A stretch of 14,885 nucleotides of DNA, from contig MVZB01000061.1 in assembly GCA_002068205.1 (NCBI GenBank), positions 1 to 14,885 of the forward strand, in the 5' to 3' direction. The position numbers and the translations under genes are program-made. Source of the stretch: a candidate division BRC1 bacterium ADurb.BinA292. Its GTDB lineage: Bacteria; Sumerlaeota; Sumerlaeia; MVZB01. The notes beneath the pieces are model-generated. The model was not told the origin of the DNA. It worked only from the letters and a program-made list of their open reading frames with translations, and did no database searches. How positions within the stretch are numbered: position 1 is the stretch's first letter; each line of letters begins with the position of its first letter. Positions 7,395 through 13,259 of this stretch are shown here, piece by piece.

Positions 7395-7612
7395 TTCCCG
7401 ACCTCCACAGTGTTCTCAGCGCCCGCCCCAATGAATTGCACCAGGTCTCCCAGACGATAGCCGATGGCACGTCGCGCGTGTCCCAGTCGGACGTATCTGG
7501 GCCCTTCACCTTGGTAGCGCCACATTACTAGCGTCCGCTTGGCGAGCCCCAGAAATTCCGCCGCTTCTGCTGTGCGTAAAATTCGGTCGGTGTGAGTATG
7601 CAGCGTAGCCAT
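7391..7612 (-). CDS. AlpA/excisionase-like helix-turn-helix DNA-binding protein
   Basis: A 73-aa protein of the MerR-like HTH_17 / AlpA type. RTAEAAEFLGLAKRTLVMWR (residues about 13-32) is the helix-turn-helix, followed by the wing GPRYVRLGHARRAIGYRLGD. Proteins of this type control integrase expression or act as excisionase (recombination directionality factor) in satellites and integrative elements. GGGAGAAG upstream of the ATG is a plausible ribosome site about 6 nt away. The gene heads the coupled set HTH, 73-aa protein, primase-helicase, 64-aa and 84-aa proteins. A 12-bp inverted repeat 17 bp upstream may be its operator. Whether it is regulator, excisionase or both cannot be decided from sequence. 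Confidence 0.8.
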   Translation of the reverse strand: MATLHTHTDRILRTAEAAEFLGLAKRTLVMWRYQGEGPRYVRLGHARRAIGYRLGDLVQFIGAGAENTVEVGK

Positions 7613-7628
7613 CGTGACTTCTCCCGAT

Positions 7629-7640
7629 CTGATAGATCAG
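7629..7640. promoter_or_regulatory. Inverted repeat, candidate operator before the HTH gene
   Basis: CTGAT-AG-ATCAG is a perfect 5-bp inverted repeat with a 2-bp centre, 17 bp upstream of the HTH start codon. It is a plausible binding site for an autoregulating HTH protein. A clear -35/-10 pair for the minus strand was not found nearby. Confidence 0.3.
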
Positions 7641-7678
7641 TTAAAGCACAATGGCGATTCGCGAAGCAACGCTATTGA

Positions 7679-7700
7679 ACAACCTAACAGTTGTCTTTTT
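7679..7700 (+). terminator. Weak hairpin plus T5 in the intergenic gap
   Basis: ACAAC-CTAACA-GTTGT (7679-7694) followed by CTTTTT. The stem is only 5 bp and the T-run is on the plus strand, where no gene needs it, so this is a weak candidate. It lies between the 296-aa gene and the HTH gene. Confidence 0.15.
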
Positions 7701-7712
7701 AACCAGAAATAA

Positions 7713-8603
7713 TTATCCTGCCGCCTTGATTTTTCGCTGGTTTTTGGACTTGGTGTAGAGGTGTCTCTCAAAGGTCGCCAGATCCCAAGGCAGTCCCCGC
7801 GCGAGCAGAAACGCCTGCACGAATTCCCCCAGCTCCGTGCTGGTTCTCTCCCCACTGTTGATGTTCCGACTCTTGAAGGCCCGATCGTCCCGGCCAGTCG
7901 TGTCATTCCATACGCCGCGCAGTCGGTCCGCGAGCCTTGCATAGTCGATTCTTTGCGGCCGTCCTCGTCCGTTGGCATAGTCCCTCTCGACCATCCCCGC
8001 CATGTACTCGAACGCGAAAGCCTGTTCACGGAGAGTCGAAGCCAGCTGCTCACAACGGCTCGCCCATCGCTCTCGGGGGCCCCTGGTTACGGGCTTGGGC
8101 ACCTTAGGCTGTCGTCCTGGTTCAGCTTTCCCATTCAGCCTCGCTGATTTCTCGAAGTCCCCGGCATCCCGGGCCCGGATCTGTTCCGCCATCTCTAATT
8201 CCAGCACGGCCCTTGCAACATCCCGCTCATCCTGATACTCCTCCCAAAGAGCACGCGCTCTGGAATCGGCAGCAAAACCTCCTGCGCGCCCCGATCTTCC
8301 GTCTCCCGCCAATTTGTCAGCTGTCTTGCGTAGCATCCCCGCGATTCCCTTCAGTCGTGCCCGAAAGAGTCCGTCTATTATTTCGCTCTTGGTCCCCCCT
8401 TCAATCTCCAGCGCGATCTGTTGAAGTTGGAGTCTCGCGCTCTCAATCCTCATTTCAAGCCCGGCGTCCGGCTTTTGCTCTCGGGCCTTCGATAAAGCAC
8501 CCCTGCGCAATGCTTCGGCCAGCGTGTTCAAGTCGTCGTCGCTCAGCCAAACGCTATCGCCAGTGATTATCCCGGTAAGATGTGACGCCTTCGCCATCGA
8601 CAT
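7713..8603 (-). CDS. Unknown 296-aa element protein
   Basis: No family recognised. The N-terminal part is predicted to be largely helical and charged (LSDDDLNTLAEALRRGALSK, MRIESARLQLQQIALEIEGG). The middle has coiled-coil-like stretches (ERDVARAVLELEMAEQIRAR). A Pro/Lys linker (KVPKPVTRGPRERW) follows, then a C-terminal block ending in a basic tail (YTKSKNQRKIKAAG). No signal peptide or membrane segment is seen. ATG 8603 has AGGAAGG close upstream; ATG 8597 or TTG 8618 are alternatives. It is the most upstream gene of the minus-strand series, 100 bp before the HTH gene, and the largest element gene without an assignable role. It could be a cargo, packaging-interference or replication accessory protein; none of these is shown. 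Confidence 0.65.
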   Translation of the reverse strand: MSMAKASHLTGIITGDSVWLSDDDLNTLAEALRRGALSKAREQKPDAGLEMRIESARLQLQQIALEIEGGTKSEIIDGLFRARLKGIAGMLRKTADKLAGDGRSGRAGGFAADSRARALWEEYQDERDVARAVLELEMAEQIRARDAGDFEKSARLNGKAEPGRQPKVPKPVTRGPRERWASRCEQLASTLREQAFAFEYMAGMVERDYANGRGRPQRIDYARLADRLRGVWNDTTGRDDRAFKSRNINSGERTSTELGEFVQAFLLARGLPWDLATFERHLYTKSKNQRKIKAAG

Positions 8604-8986
8604 TCCGCCTTCCTGCAAAGCGGTTCCTGCAAGTGGGGGAGGGGGGGCGCCCGTGCAGGCCGGGCCGGCTCGGTAGCTGACCGAATCGTTTGCCCCCCCT
8701 TAAAAATGGAACCCGCTCCCGTTCGCTCGTCAAATCGGTTTTGTTCTTCAGCCCGCCAGAGAGGGGGGGGTGTCCAGTTTTTTGGGTCCGCTTCTGAGAC
8801 CCCCCTCACCGGGGGAGTCCTCAAGCCCCCCCTCCCCCGCACCGCCGGAGGGGGCCCCCCCCCGGCCCCACGACCAGCCCGACCCGGCCCCGCCCAACAA
8901 CGCGACCCTGAGCGAACCAGCTGACGCGAGCGCTGCGCGACCGCCCGCCCCACGCAGACACCGGCCCCTCCACCGACCCGAAGCAC
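8604..8986. other. Non-coding stretch rich in G and C homopolymer runs
   Basis: About 380 bp without a convincing gene. It holds many runs of 5-9 G or C, including G8 near 8763-8770, C7-T-C5 near 8826-8838 and G5-C9 near 8850-8863. Long ORFs on either strand here are Gly/Pro/Arg-rich and look spurious. The minus strand contains closely spaced G-runs that could form a G-quadruplex. The promoter of the element operon should lie here or slightly upstream, but no clear -35/-10 was found. Confidence 0.5.
8795..8823. other. GC-rich stem-loop
   Basis: TGAG-AC-CCCCC (8795-8805) can pair with GGGGG-(A)-GT-(C)-CTCA (8811-8823) around a 5-nt TCACC loop, with small bulges. No T-run follows on either strand in the correct place, so it is not a standard terminator. 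It could be an origin or leader structure. Confidence 0.3.
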
Positions 8987-9024
8987 AAAAAAGCCCCCCG
9001 GTCAGGCCGTCGCCCAGCCGGGGG
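8987..9024 (-). terminator. Rho-independent terminator, minus strand
   Basis: CCCCCGG (8995-9001) pairs with CCGGGGG (9018-9024). Read on the minus strand, the hairpin is followed by GCTTTTTT. It stops transcription entering the element from the right, upstream of the 296-aa gene, and so insulates the element operon. Confidence 0.65.
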
Positions 9025-9049
9025 AAGGATTGTTCAGCCATGAACGACC

Positions 9050-9087
9050 GATGCAGCGTTAATGCAGCAAATGCAGCGTTAATGCAG
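9050..9087 (+). repeat. Right-end tandem arm-type repeats
   Basis: GATGCAGCGTTAATGCAG (9050-9067) and AATGCAGCGTTAATGCAG (9070-9087) are near-identical 18-bp copies. The ATGCAG core recurs at 9051, 9062, 9071 and 9082, spaced 11, 9 and 11 bp. A third copy with one further change lies at the left end (3447-3464). The arrangement suggests integrase arm sites; iterons of an origin are an alternative. Confidence 0.65.
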
Positions 9088-9200
9088 CACCCGTCCAGCC
9101 CGAAAGTTAAAATCCGGCGGGCGACCTATCAGCTTTCGGATTCGAGAATCCATGATAGCTGGCTTCGTGTCATCCACTGATTTCAGGGACCTTAATGGCA

Positions 9201-9229
9201 TGGATTTGAGCCAGCGAGTCTGGTACCAT
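9201..9229 (+). promoter_or_regulatory. Element-borne promoter for the intact tRNA-Leu
   Basis: TGGATT (9201-9206), a 17-bp spacer and TACCAT (9224-9229) lie upstream of the tRNA. The -10 box is exactly as far from the tRNA (19 bp) as TAGCAT at the left end, yet the sequence upstream of 9239 is unrelated to the left flank. The -35 box is clearly weaker than the orphaned original TTGACT. Confidence 0.45.
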
Positions 9230-9238
9230 ACCCCTCTT

Positions 9239-9291
9239 CGCCCCCCTGGCCGGAGTGGCGGAATTGGCAGACGCGCTGGACTCAAAATCCA
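9239..9291 (+). repeat. attR: 53-bp direct repeat, embedded in the intact tRNA
   Basis: Matches 3346-3398 with one mismatch. The left part comes from the element. From about the anticodon arm onward the sequence is chromosomal (variable arm, T arm, acceptor 3' strand). Joining the left flank through 3398 to 9292 would restore an uninterrupted tRNA-Leu with the TTGACT/TAGCAT promoter. Confidence 0.9.
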
Positions 9292-9335
9292 GTGAGGGCA
9301 ACCTCATGAGGGTTCGAGCCCCTCCTCCGGCACCA
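9249..9335 (+). tRNA. tRNA-Leu (anticodon CAA)
   Basis: An 87-nt gene with encoded CCA. Acceptor GCCGGAG pairs with CTCCGGC, with discriminator A. The anticodon arm CTGGA-CTCAAAA-TCCAG places CAA at 9283-9285, reading UUG. The long variable arm TGAGG-GCAA-CCTCA marks a class II tRNA, and the T arm is GAGGG-TTCGAGC-CCCTC. D-loop G18G19 are intact (9266-9267), unlike the left relic. The 5' half derives from the element and the 3' half from the chromosome. Confidence 0.97.
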
Positions 9336-9433
9336 TCCATGAAATCAATGATCCACGCTTCGATCTGATCCGTCGAACTCGCGACGCGGTTTAGCTCCCG
9401 ACCCCTGCCAAAAGGGCGGAAATTCCGACAAGA

Positions 9434-9550
9434 CCGCGTCTCGTATTTGTTGAAGGTCGTCACCTCGCGGGCTTGCGTGTCCGGCACGCCGTCCTGAAGG
9501 GTTTCGTAGGTCTGCCAGTTGCCCAGGCCGTAGGAACCAGCGGGCGCCGG
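9434..9550 (-). pseudogene. RHS/YD-repeat protein fragment
   Basis: In the minus frame that opens after a TGA at 9551-9553 the sequence reads SYGLGNWQTYETLQDGVPDT followed by QAREVTTFNKYETR. This resembles the RHS/YD repeat pattern (a ..D.LGNW....DG...TR..N..NE-type unit). Only about one repeat survives, there is no start, and the frame afterwards runs into the tRNA region. It is a remnant of a large secreted RHS protein next to the attachment site. The resemblance is by eye. Confidence 0.5.
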
Positions 9551-9611
9551 TCAGCATGTCGCTCCAGGCCAGGGACCTCGTCCCTTGGCGTCGCTCGTCT
9601 CCGGGTCTCGA

Positions 9612-9731
9612 AAATCAGTTATCGAACCGATCACTCGGTTCTTTGATTTGGGGGGATGGTGAACATGGGTTGAACGGCCGCCGGGCGGACGTTCAACCCA
9701 CGGCTTGGATATCGAACCGCTGGCGCGGTTC
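9612..9731. repeat. Cluster of three stem-loops, two sharing the same arms
   Basis: The hairpin at 9624-9641 (GAACCG-ATCACT-CGGTTC) has outer arms AAATCA (9612-9617) and TGATTT (9644-9649). The hairpin at 9714-9731 (GAACCG-CTGGCG-CGGTTC) has the same arms and the same ATC before it. Between them, TGGGTTGAACG (9666-9676) pairs perfectly over 11 bp with CGTTCAACCCA (9690-9700). They lie downstream of the PhyH gene on the minus strand and may act as its transcript end or be REP-like elements. None is followed by a T-run. Confidence 0.5.
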
Positions 9732-9787
9732 CTTGTCGTTTGGCCATTCCATCGGTCAAGTGCAGGCGAACCGCGGCCGCGCTTTCT

Positions 9788-10621
9788 TTACGCCGGCGCT
9801 TTCATCGCCTCGACATGATACGGCTGGCGCAGGGGATAGGTGTCGCGGCGGTTGATCTCCCAGTTCTCCAGGAAGCGGCGGGCGAAGAACGGGAGGCTGT
9901 CGGGCGTCACGGCGGGATCGGCGTAGTCGGCGTAAATGAAGTGCCGGTTGAGGATCGGGGCGCAGGAATATTGCGCCAGGTAGGCGCGGCGCAGGTTGGG
10001 CGAGACGTTCGGCCCGCTGCGATGGAGCGTCTGATTGGAAAAGACGACGATGCTGCCGGCGGGGACAAAGACGGGAATGCCCGGGTCGGGCCCGTCATAG
10101 CCGACGCGGTCGTTAGTCTGCGGGCAGAGTTTGTGCTCGATCCAGCCGCGCCGGTCCATGTGCGACCAGGGCAGGACATAGATGGTGCCGTTCTCCTCGG
10201 TCATGTCGTCGAGCGCGGCCCAGACCGTCACGTAGGGCGGGCAGTCGGGATAGAACCAGCCGCCGTCCTGATGCCAGGAGAACTTCATGCCGACCTCGGC
10301 GCCCTTGATCACGAACTGCTCCTGGAACAGGAAGACCTCCGGCCCGAGCGTGGCGCGGCAGATCTCCGCCATCAGTTCGCTGAACAGGTAGCGCTCCAGG
10401 ATCGGGCTCTGGGTATGATACGAGGAGATGAAGTAGCGTTTGCCGTAGTGGCTGATGTCCCAGACGTCGGTGCCGGACTCGCGCATCTTCTCGTCGAAGC
10501 AATGCTTCAGGCGGGCCGACTCATCCTGCAACTGGCGCAGCGTGGCGGGGTCGATCGCCTTTTCGAGGATGAAATAGCCTTCCTCGCGGTACATCTGGCG
10601 ATGTTCATTGGTGACAATCAT
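9788..10621 (-). CDS. Phytanoyl-CoA dioxygenase (PhyH) family Fe(II)/2-oxoglutarate oxygenase
   Basis: A non-haem iron, 2-oxoglutarate-dependent hydroxylase of 277 aa, probably cytoplasmic. The double-stranded beta-helix metal site is visible: H117 and D119 in SWHQDGGWF, distal H200 in NQTLHRSGPN, and R211/R212 as the 2-oxoglutarate anchor. The N-terminus YREEGYFILEKAIDPATLRQ is the usual PhyH opening. The ATG at 10621 is preferred over the longer open frame to 10786 because it starts at the family N-terminus and has AAAGG 8 nt upstream. It lies 80 bp downstream of the GH36-like gene, same strand, a probable two-gene operon. Bacterial PhyH enzymes act on very varied substrates, so the substrate is unknown; the neighbour hints at a carbohydrate or glycoside, which is inference. 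Confidence 0.9.
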   Translation of the reverse strand: MIVTNEHRQMYREEGYFILEKAIDPATLRQLQDESARLKHCFDEKMRESGTDVWDISHYGKRYFISSYHTQSPILERYLFSELMAEICRATLGPEVFLFQEQFVIKGAEVGMKFSWHQDGGWFYPDCPPYVTVWAALDDMTEENGTIYVLPWSHMDRRGWIEHKLCPQTNDRVGYDGPDPGIPVFVPAGSIVVFSNQTLHRSGPNVSPNLRRAYLAQYSCAPILNRHFIYADYADPAVTPDSLPFFARRFLENWEINRRDTYPLRQPYHVEAMKAPA

Positions 10622-10701
10622 GGCATTGACCTTTCTTGATGAGAGCGCCGCATGCGCGACGCCACGACTGATGCGGACGGCGGGCGACCGCCTGGCCTGA
10701 T

Positions 10702-13071
10702 TCAGTTCGAAACCGAAAGCGATCGCTGCGCCGGCGCCTGAGACGCGCCGACCGCGCCGGCGGCGGGGGCGAACGCCAGGCGCCACGGGGCGCCCGTCGG
10801 CGTGAATTCGAGCTCAAGCCGCACGATGCCGTCCTCCTGGCGCAGGTTCAGGCCGTCCGCGTCGAGCAGGCTCCAATCCTCGGGGACGGCGAAGAACAGC
10901 GTGCCCGTCTCGGGCAACGGCCGGCGGGCCACGCCGCGCAGATTGGCCGAGGCCGCGTCCCAGCAGAGACCGCCGACCTCCAGCGCGCCGACCGTGACGT
11001 GCCGGTCGGTGCCGATCAGTTGCGGGCGCGCGGCCAGCGGCGTCAGGCGGAGCAGGCGGGCGGCGCGCGGCGGAACCGTGTGGTTGAACCGGCCGGCGAG
11101 GACGCCGAGCGGTGCCTGTTCCCAGAAATCGAATCCGTGGTGCGCGCCGAACAGGTCCATCGCCTCCAGATCCAGGTCGAACCGGCGCGGCTCATCGTTC
11201 CAGTTGAACAGGGCCAGCAGTTCATACGGACCGCCCGGTTGCGGCACGTGGAGATGATGAATGGAGGGCACGGTCTGGTCCATCAGATCGAGGCAGCGGT
11301 AGGCGTGGCCGTAAGCCGGCAGCGCCTGCTTAAGCATCGCCATGCGGTTGGGATGCATGCGCGAGAGCGGTTCACCGACAGTCGGAAAGCCGCCCGAACA
11401 GGCGCAGATCATGATGCGGACGCGGGCCTCTTCGAGGGTCTGGGGCTCGTCGTCGATGCCGACGGAAATCGGATCGGGGTCGTTGATCCAGAGCTTTTCA
11501 TTGTAGAAATAGCCGGCGGCCATGTTGCGCGCGACGTCTTGCGTCCATTCCCAGCGAAAATCGGCATTGGTCTTATGCGCCAGGTTGCCGCGGCCGGCGT
11601 CGTCAAGCTGCGAGACGGCCGTGATGACGCCCGCGTCCTTCGACAGGCGGACCCGGTCGACCAGGCCGGCGAAGCGATTGGTCGGGCTGGTGTAGACGCC
11701 GATCATCGCGCCCTCGCCCAGTTCCTCCTTGAACATTGCGAGCTGGCGGCGTTCGGCCTCCACCGGCCAGCACACCTTGGGGTCGGCGGGCCGGGCGCCC
11801 TTGGAGCGGCGCGACGCAAGACCCATGAAATCCATGAGAAAGTATTTGATCCCCAGTTCGGCGAACGGTCGCGGCGCGACGCGGCGCAGGCATTCGAATG
11901 CCTCGGGATCGGTCAGATCCAGATCATAAAATGGGTGCGGGCAGGCGCCCCACGACACCGGGCTCTGTTCGAGCGGCTGCCCGTCGGCGTCCTTGATCAT
12001 GAATTCGGGATGCTGCTCGAACAGCGAGCTGCACTTGCTGACATGACCCCAGAACACGCCGCCGCAGGCGACGCCGCCGCGCGCGCGAATCTCGCGGACG
12101 GGAGGGCCGAAGCCGTCGGGGAAATGCCCGGGCCATGGTTCGGGCTCGCCGAACGCCGCCCGGTTGTGATGCACGCCGGCAAACGAGCCGGCAATGCCGT
12201 AATGGATCAAGCCGGATTCAACCAGTTCCTGCGTGCCGCGGACCCAGAGCGCGGCGTCGCCGTGATCGCTCGTCGGGGTCCAGTAGGCATACCAGGTATT
12301 GTACAGTCCGAGCATCGAGCGGCTGAATTGGGGACGCAAGACGGCCGCGACGGCATCGGCCCAGGTTTCCAGGGCCCGCCCAGCGGTGCGGTCCGTGACA
12401 AGCATCATGGTTTCGAGGGTCAGCGCTTCGCCCCGATCGAGTTGCACCTGATCATAGGCAATCCGCGGTTGGATGCGAAAGACGTCGCCTTCGCGCCGGC
12501 GGCCAAAGAACGCCTCCGCGCGGCGAACCGTGATGAATCCGGCAACGAGGCAATCATCGGGCGTCGCGCCGCGAAATGCGCAGAGCGTCGAGCAGGTAAG
12601 GACCAGATCGATGGTTTCGCTTGAAGCCGCCACCGCCTCGGCGGCGCTTTGGGCGACCTCCGCCGCGTCGAGCGGCAGCGACCCGCTGAACCCCTGCGAC
12701 CCGGAGTTGATCAGAAAGCGCGACTGGGCGTGGGAATCGCGGCGCAGCACGATGTCGCACGTCGTGATGTCTTCGACCAGCACGGGCGCCGGCCCGGTCG
12801 CCGCGAGCCGGCCGCCGAGCAGGACGAACGGCAGGTCGTTGTAGACCGACAGCCAGAGTTCGGCGCGGAGTCCGGCCTGGGGCTCGAACGCCCAGCGCAG
12901 GCGCTTGCCCGCGCCGAACAGCTCGACAAATTCGGGTTGGCGGTCCGGTTCGAGCGGCTGGCAGTCAAAGGGAAGCGAGATCTCCGCCAGCGGCTGGCCC
13001 TCGCGCAGCAGCGTGATTGTGTTTTGCGCCTGCCGGATGGCGAACGGAGGGCCGGGATGGATTGGATTCAT
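10702..13071 (-). CDS. GH36-like alpha-galactosidase-type glycoside hydrolase
   Basis: A 789-aa clan GH-D-like retaining glycosidase. After a beta-rich N-terminal region (about 1-250) the TIM barrel contains KYFLMDFMG with candidate nucleophile D414. VDRVRLSKDAG supplies candidate acid/base D479, the position that reads R-I-G-x-D in relatives. LWINDPDPISVG (about 527-538) is the conserved WxNDPD motif of this family. A C-terminal beta region follows. No signal peptide is seen (MNPIHPGPPFAIRQAQNTIT), so cytoplasmic action on imported sugars is likely. The ATG at 13071 has AAAGG 8 nt upstream. Substrate is likely an alpha-galactoside, but related families cover other alpha-linked sugars. It is first in the probable operon with the PhyH gene. 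Confidence 0.82.
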   Translation of the reverse strand: MNPIHPGPPFAIRQAQNTITLLREGQPLAEISLPFDCQPLEPDRQPEFVELFGAGKRLRWAFEPQAGLRAELWLSVYNDLPFVLLGGRLAATGPAPVLVEDITTCDIVLRRDSHAQSRFLINSGSQGFSGSLPLDAAEVAQSAAEAVAASSETIDLVLTCSTLCAFRGATPDDCLVAGFITVRRAEAFFGRRREGDVFRIQPRIAYDQVQLDRGEALTLETMMLVTDRTAGRALETWADAVAAVLRPQFSRSMLGLYNTWYAYWTPTSDHGDAALWVRGTQELVESGLIHYGIAGSFAGVHHNRAAFGEPEPWPGHFPDGFGPPVREIRARGGVACGGVFWGHVSKCSSLFEQHPEFMIKDADGQPLEQSPVSWGACPHPFYDLDLTDPEAFECLRRVAPRPFAELGIKYFLMDFMGLASRRSKGARPADPKVCWPVEAERRQLAMFKEELGEGAMIGVYTSPTNRFAGLVDRVRLSKDAGVITAVSQLDDAGRGNLAHKTNADFRWEWTQDVARNMAAGYFYNEKLWINDPDPISVGIDDEPQTLEEARVRIMICACSGGFPTVGEPLSRMHPNRMAMLKQALPAYGHAYRCLDLMDQTVPSIHHLHVPQPGGPYELLALFNWNDEPRRFDLDLEAMDLFGAHHGFDFWEQAPLGVLAGRFNHTVPPRAARLLRLTPLAARPQLIGTDRHVTVGALEVGGLCWDAASANLRGVARRPLPETGTLFFAVPEDWSLLDADGLNLRQEDGIVRLELEFTPTGAPWRLAFAPAAGAVGASQAPAQRSLSVSN

Positions 13072-13131
13072 GCGACTGGCCTTTATACTGAGGGATGAGG
13101 GGGCGCCGAAAGCCGGCGAGATTCATCTGCT

Positions 13132-13159
13132 ATTTCCAATGGAATAATTTCATTGAAAT
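13132..13159. promoter_or_regulatory. Tandem inverted repeats upstream of the glycosidase gene
   Basis: TTCC-AAT-GGAA (13134-13144) and ATTTC-ATT-GAAAT (13147-13159) are two adjacent AT-rich palindromes about 60-90 bp upstream of the GH36-like start, in an otherwise GC-rich gap. They are candidate operators for a sugar-responsive repressor or activator. TATAAA at 13082-13087 (minus strand) overlaps the ribosome site and is too close to the ATG to be a normal -10. Confidence 0.35.
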
Positions 13160-13238
13160 TCGGGAACGGGGAGAAATCGGAGGCGGCGCGCCGAGCCCCC
13201 CACATGTCGATTTCCAGAGTGAAGCTCAACGAATGGTC

Positions 13239-13258
13239 GCGCGACGCGACGGTCGCGC
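13239..13258 (-). terminator. Hairpin just after the pseudopilin stop codon
   Basis: GCGCGAC-GCGACG-GTCGCGC forms a perfect 7-bp GC stem beginning 2 nt past the pseudopilin stop. There is no T-run behind it, so it may be a weak or Rho-assisted terminator, or an RNA-stabilising end. Confidence 0.3.
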
Positions 13259-13259
13259 C

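Larger units (their letters stand above)
3346..9291. mobile_element. Integrated satellite-like or plasmid-like element in tRNA-Leu(CAA)
   Basis: The unit is 5,893 bp, bounded by the tRNA-derived direct repeats. It carries a tyrosine recombinase at the left end, an AlpA-like HTH protein, a TOPRIM/SF3 primase-helicase, several small ORFs and one unknown 296-aa protein, nearly all on the minus strand. Repeats built on ATGCAG sit just inside both ends. No capsid, terminase, conjugation, relaxase or recognisable defence gene is seen. The combination of integrase, AlpA-like regulator and replication protein recalls P4-type and other phage satellites, or small integrative replicons. It supplies the 5' half and probably the promoter of the intact tRNA. 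The integrase is short, so mobility may have been lost. Confidence 0.85.

Noticed and set aside
7641..7660. AAAGCACAAT shared between 7644-7653 and the complement of the left repeats
   Set aside because: Only 10 bp in common with no further similarity; chance is sufficient.
8567..8986. 139-aa minus-strand ORF upstream of the 296-aa gene
   Set aside because: Composition follows the G/C homopolymer runs, and it overlaps the start of the better-supported 296-aa gene.
9050..9087. CRISPR-like array
   Set aside because: Only two tandem copies with a 2-bp gap, no spacers and no cas genes; better explained as protein-binding repeats.
3257..9346. ATCCATGAAAT present both at about 3266 and just after the tRNA at about 9335, as an alternative attachment repeat
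   Set aside because: Only 11 bp, outside the 53-bp repeat and not at a consistent offset.
10999..12624. 541-aa plus-strand ORF opposite the glycosidase
   Set aside because: Antisense shadow of the GH36-like gene, whose catalytic motifs are clear.
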